Source: Bacteroidales bacterium
Lineage (GTDB): Bacteria > Bacteroidota > Bacteroidia > Bacteroidales > UBA932
Assembly (NCBI GenBank): GCA_024689525.1
Contig: JAILDI010000181.1
Location: forward strand, 1-13,170
Length of the DNA stretch: 13,170 nucleotides
Reading direction: 5' to 3'
Below are positions 1 through 7,360 of the stretch, one piece after another. Under the pieces are notes generated by a model. It made no database searches, was not told where the DNA came from, and saw only the letters and a program-made list of their open reading frames with translations. The position numbers and the translations under genes are program-made. The first letter of the stretch is position 1, and each line of letters starts with the position of its first letter.

Positions 1-1368
1 GGCAAGTGCCTCACGGAAATGACTCCGGTACAGGTTATCGAGGAAATCAAGAAGTCCGGCCTCCGCGGACGCGGCGGCGCAGGCTTCCCCACCGGCCTCA
101 AATGGGAGATCGCTTCCAAGAGCCGCGTAGGTGAGCAGAAATACGTGGTGTGCAACGCCGACGAAGGAGACCCCGGCGCATTCATGGACCGTTCCCTCCT
201 TGAAGGCGACCCTCACTCCATCCTCGAGGCAATGGCCATCTGCGGCTACTGCATCGGCGCAAGCAAGGGCCTCATCTACATCCGTGCTGAATATCCCCTG
301 GCCATCCACCGTCTGCAGGTTGCTATCGCCCAGGCAGAGGAATACGGCCTCCTTGGCAAGGACATCATGGGAACCGGCTTCGATTTCGACATCGAACTCC
401 GCTACGGCGCAGGCGCATTCGTCTGCGGTGAGGAAACCGCCCTCATCCACTCCATGGAAGGAAAGCGCGGCGAACCCACCTTCAAACCCCCGTTCCCCGC
501 ACAGTCCGGTTATCTGGAGAAACCTACCAATGTAAATAACGTAGAAACCTACGCCAACATCCCCGTCATCATCAACAAGGGTGCAGACTGGTTTGCAAGC
601 ATCGGCACTGAAAAGTCCAAGGGCACCAAGGTGTTCGCGCTTGCCGGCAAGATCAACAACGTGGGCCTCATCGAGGTTCCCATGGGCATCACCCTCCGCG
701 AAATCATCTACGAGATCGGCGGCGGCATCAAGGGAGGCAAGAAGTTCAAGGCCGTCCAGACGGGCGGACCTTCCGGCGGCTGCCTCACAGAGAAACACCT
801 GGACACCCCCATCGACTACGACAGCCTCGTGGCGGCCGGTTCGATGATGGGCTCCGGCGGTATGATCGTGATGGACGAGGACGACTGTATGGTGGCCATC
901 GCCAAGTTCTACCTTGGCTTCACCGTGGACGAGTCCTGCGGAAAGTGCACCCCGTGCCGCGTTGGCAACAGGCGCCTGCTGGAAATCCTCACCAAGATCA
1001 CCGACGGCAAGGGCACGATGGAAGACCTTGAGCAGCTCAAGAACCTCTCCCAGGTTATCAAGGACACCGCTCTCTGCGGTCTGGGCCAGACTTCCCCGAA
1101 CCCCGTCCTGTCTACCATCAACAACTTCTGGGACGAGTATGTGGAGCATGTCGTGGACAAGAAGTGCCGCGCCGGACAGTGCAAGGCCCTCAAGAAGTAT
1201 GTGATAGATCCTGCAAAGTGTAAAGGCTGTACCGCCTGCGCCAGGGCCTGCCCTGTGAGCGCCATCAGCGGCACCCTCAAGAACCCTCATGTAATCAACC
1301 AGCTGGACTGCATCAAGTGCGGCACCTGTATCGAGAAGTGTAAATTCGGTGCTATCAGTCTTAACTAA
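1..1368 (+). CDS. hydB: [FeFe]-hydrogenase beta subunit HydB, NuoF-like (5' end missing)
   Basis: Flavoprotein subunit of a trimeric [FeFe]-hydrogenase; in this family it binds FMN and NAD(H) and carries electrons between nucleotide, ferredoxin and the H-cluster subunit. The frame is open from base 1, and the ATG at 19 lies inside the conserved NuoF core, so the gene begins upstream; the usual N-terminal thioredoxin-like [2Fe-2S] domain is outside the window. Counting from the first codon, I see the FMN-site motif [10 protein letters not shown] (about 23-32), [13 protein letters not shown] (about 52-64), [11 protein letters not shown] (about 135-145) and the NuoF [4Fe-4S] ligands C313, C316, C319 and C359. 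A C-terminal extension carries two ferredoxin clusters (C407/410/413/417 and C437/440/443/447). That extension is typical of HydB and absent from plain NuoF. The stop TAA at 1366-1368 is 14 nt before hydA. The family is certain; electron bifurcation is inferred from the family. Confidence 0.95.
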   Translation, partial: GKCLTEMTPVQVIEEIKKSGLRGRGGAGFPTGLKWEIASKSRVGEQKYVVCNADEGDPGAFMDRSLLEGDPHSILEAMAICGYCIGASKGLIYIRAEYPLAIHRLQVAIAQAEEYGLLGKDIMGTGFDFDIELRYGAGAFVCGEETALIHSMEGKRGEPTFKPPFPAQSGYLEKPTNVNNVETYANIPVIINKGADWFASIGTEKSKGTKVFALAGKINNVGLIEVPMGITLREIIYEIGGGIKGGKKFKAVQTGGPSGGCLTEKHLDTPIDYDSLVAAGSMMGSGGMIVMDEDDCMVAIAKFYLGFTVDESCGKCTPCRVGNRRLLEILTKITDGKGTMEDLEQLKNLSQVIKDTALCGLGQTSPNPVLSTINNFWDEYVEHVVDKKCRAGQCKALKKYVIDPAKCKGCTACARACPVSAISGTLKNPHVINQLDCIKCGTCIEKCKFGAISLN

Positions 1369-1369
1369 C

Positions 1370-1374
1370 GGAGG
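1370..1374 (+). promoter_or_regulatory. Shine-Dalgarno site of hydA
   Basis: GGAGG lies 8 nt before the hydA ATG at 1383. It is one of the few strong Shine-Dalgarno sites in the window, most other genes having none, and it supports this start and high translation of the catalytic subunit. Confidence 0.7.
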
Positions 1375-1382
1375 AAAAGAAT

Positions 1383-3158
1383 ATGGATACTATCAAATTG
1401 ACTATAGACAACAGAGAAGTGGAAGTGCCCAGGGGTACTACCATTCTTAAAGCTGCCGAGCAGATGGGTATCAAGATTCCTACCCTCTGCCATTTCGAGC
1501 TTGACGGCCTGGCCCTCAAAAACCGCCCCGGCGGATGCCGCATCTGCGTGGTAGAGGTTGTTGGCCGCAGGAATCTTGCACCTGCCTGCATTACCGAGTG
1601 CATGCCGGACATGGTTGTAAAGACCAGCTCCTTCCGTGCCCTCAACGCCCGCAGGACCGTCCTTGAGCTCATGCTCTCCGACCACCCCAACGACTGCCTC
1701 CAGTGCCCCAAGAGCGGCAAGTGCGAGCTCCAGGCCCTGGCTGCCGATATGGGAATCCGCGAAATCCCCTTCAAGGGCCAGCAGTCCCAGTACCCCATCG
1801 AACTCTCACCCTCTATCGTACGCGACGCCAACAAGTGCATCATGTGCCGCCGCTGCGAAAGCGTGTGCCATGAGTACCAGAGCGTGGGCGCAATCGGCGC
1901 AGTGGACAGAGGCTTCCCCGCCGTGGTGAACACAGCCTTTGACGAGCCCCTGCTCAACACCAACTGCGTATTCTGCGGCCAGTGCGTCGCAGTGTGCCCC
2001 ACCGGTGCCCTTTCTGAGGTGGACCACACCGGCAGGATCCTGCGCGACATCGCCAATCCGGATGTCAAGACCTGCGTCCAGGTTGCTCCCGCAGTGCGCG
2101 TGGCCCTCGGCGAAGAGTTCGGCATGCCCGCCGGCAGCATCGTCACCGGCAAGATCGCAGCCGCCCTCAAGGCCATCGGCTTCGATTATGTGTTCGACAC
2201 CGACTGGTCGGCCGACCTCACCATCATGGAGGAAGGCACGGAGGCCATCGGCCGCTTCAAGGCATTCCTCTCCGGCGACAAGAACGTCAAGATTCCTATC
2301 ATGACCTCCTGCTGCCCCGCATGGGTGAATTTCTACGAGAAGTTCTATCCGGAGCTCCGCGAATATCCTTCAACCGCCAAGTCCCCCCAGGGCATGTTCG
2401 GCGCAACCGTGAAGACCTACTTCGCCGACAAGATCGGCATCCCTCGCGAGAAACTCATCTCCGTGTCCGTGATGCCTTGCGTGGCCAAGAAGTACGAGTG
2501 CGAGCGTGAAGAGCTGGGCGCAAACGGCGATCCCGACGTGAACTACTCCATCACCACACGTGAACTGGCCCGCCTCATCAAGATCTGCAACATCGACTTT
2601 GCAAATCTCCCCGAGGCAGAGTTCGATTCCCCTCTGGGCGCTTCCACCGGCGCGGCCGTCATCTTCGGCGCAACCGGCGGCGTTATGGAGGCGGCTCTCC
2701 GTACCGCTTACGAAATCCTCACCGGCAAGACCCTGCCGAAGATCGACTTCGAAGAGGTGCGCGGCCTGGACGGCATCCGCGAAGCCACCATTCCTATCCC
2801 CGGCGTTATCGACCTTAAGGTTGCCGTTGTATATGGCCTCAAGAACGCCCGCACCATCATGGAGCAGATAAAGGCCGGCAACTGCCCTTATCACTTCGTA
2901 GAGGTTATGGCCTGCCCCGGCGGCTGCATCGACGGCGCCGGCCAGCCTTTCCACCACGGAGACGCATCCATCGTGAAGGCACGCCATAAGGCAATCTACG
3001 AAGCCGACAGGAATATGCCTCTGCGCAAGTCCCACGAGAATCCCGAGGTTCAGGCAATCTACAAGGAATTCTACGGACAGCCTTGCGGTGAGAAGTCCCA
3101 TCACCTGCTTCACACTCATTACTTCGACAAGAAAATCAAGTTTGACATCGAAAAATAA
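1383..3158 (+). CDS. hydA: [FeFe]-hydrogenase catalytic subunit HydA (group A3 type)
   Basis: Catalytic subunit (591 aa) that reversibly makes or oxidises H2 at the H-cluster. Domains in order: N-terminal plant-type [2Fe-2S] with C36, C52, C55 and C69; a His-ligated cluster with H101, C105, C108 and C114 (HPNDCLQC...); two ferredoxin [4Fe-4S] clusters (C152/155/158/162 and C195/198/201/205); the H-cluster domain; and the small-subunit domain (about 535-580). The three H-cluster motifs are intact: TSCCPAW (C310 is the proton-relay cysteine, C311 a ligand), MPCVAKKYE (C366), and MACPGGCIDGAGQP (C511, C515). The last has Ala where GGGGQP is more common. The protein is shorter than Thermotoga HydA and lacks a C-terminal [2Fe-2S] domain. 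With hydB and hydC flanking it, the best assignment is an NAD- and ferredoxin-linked electron-bifurcating hydrogenase; this activity is inferred from the family. It needs HydEFG maturases, which are not in this window. Confidence 0.96.
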   Translation: MDTIKLTIDNREVEVPRGTTILKAAEQMGIKIPTLCHFELDGLALKNRPGGCRICVVEVVGRRNLAPACITECMPDMVVKTSSFRALNARRTVLELMLSDHPNDCLQCPKSGKCELQALAADMGIREIPFKGQQSQYPIELSPSIVRDANKCIMCRRCESVCHEYQSVGAIGAVDRGFPAVVNTAFDEPLLNTNCVFCGQCVAVCPTGALSEVDHTGRILRDIANPDVKTCVQVAPAVRVALGEEFGMPAGSIVTGKIAAALKAIGFDYVFDTDWSADLTIMEEGTEAIGRFKAFLSGDKNVKIPIMTSCCPAWVNFYEKFYPELREYPSTAKSPQGMFGATVKTYFADKIGIPREKLISVSVMPCVAKKYECEREELGANGDPDVNYSITTRELARLIKICNIDFANLPEAEFDSPLGASTGAAVIFGATGGVMEAALRTAYEILTGKTLPKIDFEEVRGLDGIREATIPIPGVIDLKVAVVYGLKNARTIMEQIKAGNCPYHFVEVMACPGGCIDGAGQPFHHGDASIVKARHKAIYEADRNMPLRKSHENPEVQAIYKEFYGQPCGEKSHHLLHTHYFDKKIKFDIEK

Positions 3159-3165
3159 TTAAGCC

Positions 3166-3651
3166 ATGTGTGGACCCCAGATAAAAATCAATGAAGCCAG
3201 CTATCGTACCATCAAGGATATCTGTGCTTCCTTCAATAACAACCCGGGCGAACTGATCAATATCCTGCACAAGACACAGGAGCACTTCGGCTATCTTCCG
3301 GAGGAAGTCCAGCAGGTGGTTGCAGACTGCCTTGGAATCCCTGTCGGACGCGTCTACGGCGTTGTTTCCTTCTACAGCTTCTTCACCATGAAGCCCAAGG
3401 GCAAATACGCTATCTCCGTATGCCTTGGCACAGCCTGCTATGTCAAGGGTGCAGAGAAGATCCTGGACGCTCTCAAGAGCGAGCTCAAGATCTCCGAAGG
3501 CGGCGTCACGGAGGACGGCAAGTTCTCCCTGGACGTTCTGCGCTGCGTAGGCGCCTGCGGCCTTGCCCCGGTTATGACCATCAACGGCAAGACTTACGGC
3601 CGTCTGGTTCCGGAGCATGTCAAGGAAATCCTTGCCGAATACAAAGACTGA
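3166..3651 (+). CDS. hydC: [FeFe]-hydrogenase gamma subunit HydC, NuoE-like
   Basis: Small electron-transfer subunit (161 aa) of the hydrogenase, homologous to the 24-kDa NuoE subunit of complex I. A helical N-terminal part contains GYLPEEV (about 42-48) and the NuoE-typical GVVSFYSFF (about 65-73). It is followed by a thioredoxin-like fold whose [2Fe-2S] ligands are C86 and C91 (CLGTAC) and C127 and C131 (CVGAC). It starts 7 nt after hydA with no clear Shine-Dalgarno site, so translation is probably coupled. HydC in the third position is one of the known arrangements of the HydABC trimer and points to NAD(H) coupling rather than a simple ferredoxin-only hydrogenase. Confidence 0.94.
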   Translation: MCGPQIKINEASYRTIKDICASFNNNPGELINILHKTQEHFGYLPEEVQQVVADCLGIPVGRVYGVVSFYSFFTMKPKGKYAISVCLGTACYVKGAEKILDALKSELKISEGGVTEDGKFSLDVLRCVGACGLAPVMTINGKTYGRLVPEHVKEILAEYKD

Positions 3652-3652
3652 T

Positions 3653-3997
3653 ATGAAAATCAGGGAAATTGCAAATCTTGTCGACGGGGTGCTTGTCGGA
3701 GCCCCCGTCGACGAGTTTTATGAGGTGGAGAAAGCATTCGCCTCAGATCTGATGAGCGACGTTCTGCGCTTCAACATGGATCAGACGGTGCTCATTACCG
3801 GCCTGTGCAACAACCAGACTCTCCGCACCTGTGAAATGGCGGATCTCCGCGTCGTGCTGATGGGCAGGGACAAGCAGCCGGACGAGGACATGATCGAACT
3901 GGCAATCGACAACGACATTACCATCATCAAGTCCAAGTACAGCATCTTCAAACTCAGCGGCATCCTTTACGGAGCCGGAATCAAACCCCTCTATTGA
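3653..3997 (+). CDS. DRTGG-domain-like protein, copy 1
   Basis: Small soluble protein (114 aa) resembling the DRTGG-type domain proteins commonly found beside HydABC-type hydrogenases in anaerobes; its biochemical role is unknown. The start is placed at ATG 3653, one base after the hydC stop; an in-frame ATG at 3617 would run back into hydC and adds residues unlike the family. Visible landmarks are ASDLMSDV (about 30-37) and PDEDMIELA (about 80-88), both shared with copy 2 at 5769. No transmembrane segment, signal peptide or cysteine cluster is seen. The stop TGA overlaps the next gene's ATG by one base (TGATG), so the two are almost certainly translated together. DRTGG domains also occur in pyrophosphatases and phosphotransacetylase-like proteins, so a ligand-binding or regulatory role is plausible but unproven. 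Confidence 0.82.
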   Translation: MKIREIANLVDGVLVGAPVDEFYEVEKAFASDLMSDVLRFNMDQTVLITGLCNNQTLRTCEMADLRVVLMGRDKQPDEDMIELAIDNDITIIKSKYSIFKLSGILYGAGIKPLY

Positions 3998-4410
3998 TGC
4001 ATTACACCTTCAAGATAGAACGCGGCAACTTCACCGATGCCGGCCAGGCCTCCAGCAGCGTAAAGCGCACGCTCAAGCAGCTGGGAGTGGACCCCGCCAA
4101 CATCAAGCGGACAGTGGTGGCGCTCTTCGAAGCCGAGATCAACGCGGTGGCGCACGCATATGGCGGCACCATCGACGTGGATATCGACGGAGAGAAGATT
4201 GTGATGGTGGTGGCCGATGAAGGCCCCGGCATTCCCAATCTGGAACTGGCGATGCAGGAAGGATGGTCGACGGCCTCGCCGCAGGTGCGCGAAATGGGCT
4301 ACGGCGCCGGCATGGGCCTGCCCAACATCAAGAAGAACACCGACGACCTTAAGATCGACACGAAAGTAGGCGTCGGAACCACTGTGACGATGACAGTTTA
4401 CCTAACCTGA
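3997..4410 (+). CDS. RsbW-like GHKL ATPase (anti-sigma factor / serine kinase type)
   Basis: 137-aa protein with a GHKL ATP-binding fold like that of anti-sigma factor kinases (HATPase_c_2). The N-box is EAEINAVAHA with E45 and N49, the G1 box is DEGPGIP starting at D74, the glycine-rich lid is GYGAGMGLPN (101-110), and the last box is GVGTTVTM (125-132). No phosphoacceptor histidine domain is visible, so it is not a classical histidine kinase. The ATG at 3997 overlaps the stop of the upstream DRTGG gene; a TTG three bases earlier is possible but less likely. Family members phosphorylate STAS-domain partners or bind sigma factors, and neither is encoded nearby. Its operon neighbours (DRTGG-like proteins, HydS) are therefore the natural candidate partners; that is inference. 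Confidence 0.88.
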   Translation: MHYTFKIERGNFTDAGQASSSVKRTLKQLGVDPANIKRTVVALFEAEINAVAHAYGGTIDVDIDGEKIVMVVADEGPGIPNLELAMQEGWSTASPQVREMGYGAGMGLPNIKKNTDDLKIDTKVGVGTTVTMTVYLT

Positions 4411-4414
4411 TCCT

Positions 4415-5764
4415 ATGCCTGCAGGAGAGATATATTTCAGACATTCCCTCAAGGTAAACGGCTACCTCTGCAAGGGGTGCACCACCTGTATGCGCACCTG
4501 CCCCACGGCCGCCATCCGCATACGCGGCGGCAAGGCCGTAATTACGGACAACAAGTGCGTGGACTGCGGAGAGTGCATCAAGGCGTGCCCCCACAAGGCC
4601 ATATACATCAAGCAGGACGACTTCGGGCTCATCGAGAATTACCGCTACAGGGTGTGCCTGGTTCCCACGGCCTTCATCGGCCAGTTCGACACCAAGTACA
4701 AGACAAAGGCTATTTATTCCTGCCTCCTGAAGCTGGGATTCACCCATATATATGAGGTAGAGCACGAGGTGGCGCGAATGATGGAGCTCTATAATATGTA
4801 TATGGACGATCACCCGGAAATAAGGACGTTCATCTCCCCTTACTGCCCCGCCGTCACCCGCCTTATCCAGGTCCGTTTCCCCTCGCTGGTAGACAACATA
4901 ATCCACGTGAGGGCGCCCCTGGAGCTTGCCTCCCGTGTTATAACACAGAAACTGGTCGACGAGGGTGCCCGGCGTGAGTCCATCGGCGTTTTCTACGTAA
5001 CTCCGTGCGCCGCCAAGATTGCAGCCGTGAAGTATCCGGTGAGCGGAAAAGACACCTGCGTCACAGGGGTGATCAATATGGATTTCCTCTACAACAAGGT
5101 GATGTTGATGCTCCACGACTCGGACAAGAACGCCCAGCCGATCAACCACACGCTGAATTCCCGCGATGTCCAGTGGTCACTTGCCGGCGGGGAAGCCCCC
5201 CACTTCAGGGGTTATCACTATGCCGTGGACGGCCTGCAGAATGTCCTGAACTTCCTGGAGAAGCTCGAAGACGAGACCGTGGATGCACCGGGGCTTGTGG
5301 AAATGCGCATATGCGACCAGGGTTGCGTGGGCGGAGTGCTCACAACCCAGGACCGCTTTGTGGCACGCAAGCGTCTGGAATACAGGGCGCAGCTTTTCGA
5401 GCGTCTGGAGCGCAGCAAGATGCGCGAGACGCCGCCCGAGGACCACACCCTCACTCCGCAGTGGATAAAGGATATGGAAATCCCGGACATCAAACCCCGC
5501 TCAATATACAAACTCAATGACAATTACGCGGAGGCCTTCAAGATGGCCGAGCGGATGAAGAAGATCGAGAAGGCCCTCCCGGGCGTGAACTGCGCCGCCT
5601 GCGGAGCCCCTTCCTGCGCCGCCCTTGCGGAGGACATCGTCCGCGGAGAAGCGTCTGCGGACGCCTGCGTATTCATCAACCCCCTTTCCGATACTTCCAA
5701 AGATGCAATGAAGCACATCTGGGGGGATTGCATTAAAACCGGCGAAAACCAAAAAGAAGATTAA
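4415..5764 (+). CDS. Sensory-type [FeFe]-hydrogenase paralogue (HydS-like, no PAS domain)
   Basis: 449-aa soluble iron-sulfur protein with a second H-cluster-type domain. Layout: two ferredoxin [4Fe-4S] sites (C19/22/25/29 and C48/51/54/58); an H-cluster domain (about 80-320); and a C-terminal Fes-type [4Fe-4S] module with C393, C396, C401 and C418, as in RnfB. All four H-cluster ligand cysteines are kept: C144, C198, C300 and C304. The surroundings differ from HydA. The proton-relay Cys of TSCCP is Tyr (SPYCPAV, Y143). The second motif is TPCAAKIAA, so Met becomes Thr and the conserved Glu becomes Ala. The third is CDQGCVGGVLT, without the usual PGGC. Such changes are typical of putative sensory hydrogenases (groups C and D), which have low turnover. 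It lacks the PAS domain of Thermotoga HydS, so the signal must leave by another route, perhaps through the flanking ATPases and DRTGG proteins. Confidence 0.9.
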   Translation: MPAGEIYFRHSLKVNGYLCKGCTTCMRTCPTAAIRIRGGKAVITDNKCVDCGECIKACPHKAIYIKQDDFGLIENYRYRVCLVPTAFIGQFDTKYKTKAIYSCLLKLGFTHIYEVEHEVARMMELYNMYMDDHPEIRTFISPYCPAVTRLIQVRFPSLVDNIIHVRAPLELASRVITQKLVDEGARRESIGVFYVTPCAAKIAAVKYPVSGKDTCVTGVINMDFLYNKVMLMLHDSDKNAQPINHTLNSRDVQWSLAGGEAPHFRGYHYAVDGLQNVLNFLEKLEDETVDAPGLVEMRICDQGCVGGVLTTQDRFVARKRLEYRAQLFERLERSKMRETPPEDHTLTPQWIKDMEIPDIKPRSIYKLNDNYAEAFKMAERMKKIEKALPGVNCAACGAPSCAALAEDIVRGEASADACVFINPLSDTSKDAMKHIWGDCIKTGENQKED

Positions 5765-5768
5765 TGCC

Positions 5769-6098
5769 ATGACGGTTAAAGAAATTATTGAAAAACTGGA
5801 CCTCAAGTGCCTCAACGAGGCCAATCTCGACGCCGAAGTGTCCGGCGCATACGCTTCCGACCTTCTGAGCGACGTTATGGGCAACGCCCGCAGCGGACAG
5901 GTGTGGATCACTATGCAAACCCACAAGAACGTAACCGCAATCGCCTCCCTGAAGGACATTCCGGCGGTTATCATCGTGCGCGACGGAGTTCCGGACGAGG
6001 ATATGCTGGAGCACGCCAAGGACGAGGATATCTGCCTCCTGGTGAGCAAGGATGCCACCTTCGAAGTCTGCGGCAAGCTCTACGAACTCCTCCGTTAA
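5769..6098 (+). CDS. DRTGG-domain-like protein, copy 2
   Basis: 109-aa soluble protein, a divergent paralogue of the product at 3653. The two share ASDLLSDV versus ASDLMSDV, the PDEDM.E.A...DI block (about 75-88), and a similar length and layout with a short N-terminal helix followed by an alternating hydrophobic core. It starts 4 nt after the HydS-like gene and its stop abuts the next ATG (TAA then ATG), so it is in the same operon. No catalytic residues can be assigned. Keeping two such proteins, one on each side of the HydS-like protein, suggests two partners or two states rather than redundancy; that is inference. Confidence 0.82.
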   Translation: MTVKEIIEKLDLKCLNEANLDAEVSGAYASDLLSDVMGNARSGQVWITMQTHKNVTAIASLKDIPAVIIVRDGVPDEDMLEHAKDEDICLLVSKDATFEVCGKLYELLR

Positions 6099-6833
6099 AT
6101 GAAGTTCAATGCCGATATGCACATCCACTCGGTGCTTTCGCCCTGCGGAGACATCGAGATGAGCCCTTCTGCCATCGTTACCATAGCGAAGGAGCGCGGG
6201 ATGGACATAATCGGCATAACCGACCATAATTCAACACTGAATGCCGACGTTACGCGGCGGCTGGGGGAAAAGGTTGGGCTGCACGTGCTTATGGGGGCGG
6301 AAGTGACGACGAAGGAAGAGGTCCACTGCCTTGCCTTCATGCCCACGGTGGAGAAACTTGCCGAGTTCCAGGCCTTCCTGGACTCCAGGGTGATTTTCTT
6401 CGAAAACGACGTGGACAAATTCGGCTATCAGCTGGTGGTCGATGAGGACGAGAACGTCCTGGACCAGGTCCCGCACCTTCTGATCAATGCTCTGGACCTG
6501 CCGATGCTGGAGCTGCAGCAGACGGTTTACAAGATGGGCGGGATATTCATTCCCGCACATATTGACAGGCCATCCTTCAGCTTGAGTTCACAGTTGGGCT
6601 TTGTCCCATCCGGCCTCAAGTACCACGCAATGGAGCTCAGTTACCATTGCAAGAAGAACGGCTACAAGTTCCTGGAAGAATGCCCCTGGTTCAGCGACAT
6701 CAACTTCATCCAGAGCAGTGACGCCCATTTCACGGAAGACATCGCCAAGATACACAGCGTGCTGGAGATGCCTTTCTTCAGTTTCGACAATTTCAAGGAC
6801 GCCCTCCGTCAGGGAGAGCCTGTGATATTATGA
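6099..6833 (+). CDS. PHP-domain metallo-phosphoesterase
   Basis: 244-aa protein of the PHP (polymerase and histidinol phosphatase) family, which hydrolyses phosphoesters using up to three metal ions. The expected metal ligands all appear to be present: H8 and H10 (MHIHS), D42 and H43 (ITDHNS), E68 (GAEVT), H76 (VHCL), H154 (PAHIDRP), and D208 and H210 (SSDAH). It is therefore probably active. The substrate is unknown; relatives act on histidinol phosphate, nucleotides such as 3',5'-bisphosphates, or DNA ends. The ATG follows directly on the stop of the upstream gene, and its stop overlaps the next start (ATGA). Lying between a DRTGG protein and an ATPase in a hydrogenase operon, it could remove a phosphate or nucleotide signal, which is inference. 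Confidence 0.88.
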   Translation: MKFNADMHIHSVLSPCGDIEMSPSAIVTIAKERGMDIIGITDHNSTLNADVTRRLGEKVGLHVLMGAEVTTKEEVHCLAFMPTVEKLAEFQAFLDSRVIFFENDVDKFGYQLVVDEDENVLDQVPHLLINALDLPMLELQQTVYKMGGIFIPAHIDRPSFSLSSQLGFVPSGLKYHAMELSYHCKKNGYKFLEECPWFSDINFIQSSDAHFTEDIAKIHSVLEMPFFSFDNFKDALRQGEPVIL

Positions 6834-7360
6834 AAAGCCTGGACCTTCACATCATCGACATAACCCACAACTCCATCCGCGCCGGGGCCACGGAAATCAC
6901 CATCGAGATGGAGGACAGCGCGGCGCGCGACCTGCTTTCCATAAAGATCGTGGACAACGGCTGCGGAATGCCGGAGGAAATGATAGAGGCCATCAACGAC
7001 CGCTTCTACTCCTGCCGCAAGGAGCGCAAGATCGGGATGGGAATAGCCCTTCTCAAGTTCCATTCGGAGCTGTGCAACGGCAAGTTTTATTTAAAGTCCA
7101 AGGTCGGAGTGGGCACGGAGATCTACGCTTCCTACCAACGCTCCCACATCGACCTGCAGCCCAAGGGCGACCTTCCCGGCTGCTTCGCCAACTTCATCTG
7201 CCAGTACCAGGACATCAATTTCATCATCCGCTATATCACGGACGATGATACCTTCGAACTATCCTCTGCGGAAGTGAAGGAGGTTTTCGAGGGCATGAAC
7301 CTCAACAACTATGAGATTATCAACAGCCTCACCGAACTCATCCGCGAGAATATCGGATAG
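6830..7360 (+). CDS. GHKL-type ATP-binding protein with C-terminal extension
   Basis: 176-aa protein, the last gene of the hydrogenase operon, overlapping the PHP gene by 4 nt (ATGA). The first ~105 residues form a GHKL (histidine-kinase-like) ATP-binding fold: N-box IIDITHNSIRAGA with N14, G1 box VDNGCGMP with D42, lid KIGMGIALLKF (67-77), and GVGTEI (93-98). It has no dimerisation or phosphoacceptor histidine domain, so it is not a complete sensor kinase. Residues ~110-176 form an extension that I do not recognise; it is rich in Phe, Ile and acidic residues and may be a partner-binding region. It differs clearly from the RsbW-like ATPase at 3997, so the operon carries two separate ATPase types. 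Both could use phosphotransfer, but no receiver domain is encoded here. Confidence 0.85.
   Translation: MKSLDLHIIDITHNSIRAGATEITIEMEDSAARDLLSIKIVDNGCGMPEEMIEAINDRFYSCRKERKIGMGIALLKFHSELCNGKFYLKSKVGVGTEIYASYQRSHIDLQPKGDLPGCFANFICQYQDINFIIRYITDDDTFELSSAEVKEVFEGMNLNNYEIINSLTELIRENIG

Noticed and set aside
1361..2176. 271-aa open frame on the minus strand over hydA
   Set aside because: Antisense to the conserved iron-sulfur region of HydA, with no recognisable domain and no promoter.
2370..3119. 249-aa open frame on the minus strand over the hydA 3' part
   Set aside because: Antisense to the H-cluster domain; its repeated Ala, Gly, Val and Asp content is typical of a mirror frame.
3617..3652. 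Upstream ATG for DRTGG copy 1
   Set aside because: It lies inside the hydC end and adds 12 residues unlike copy 2; ATG 3653 directly after the hydC stop is the better start.
4349..5149. 266-aa open frame on the minus strand over the HydS-like gene
   Set aside because: Antisense shadow of a gene with intact cluster motifs; no start signal or family match.
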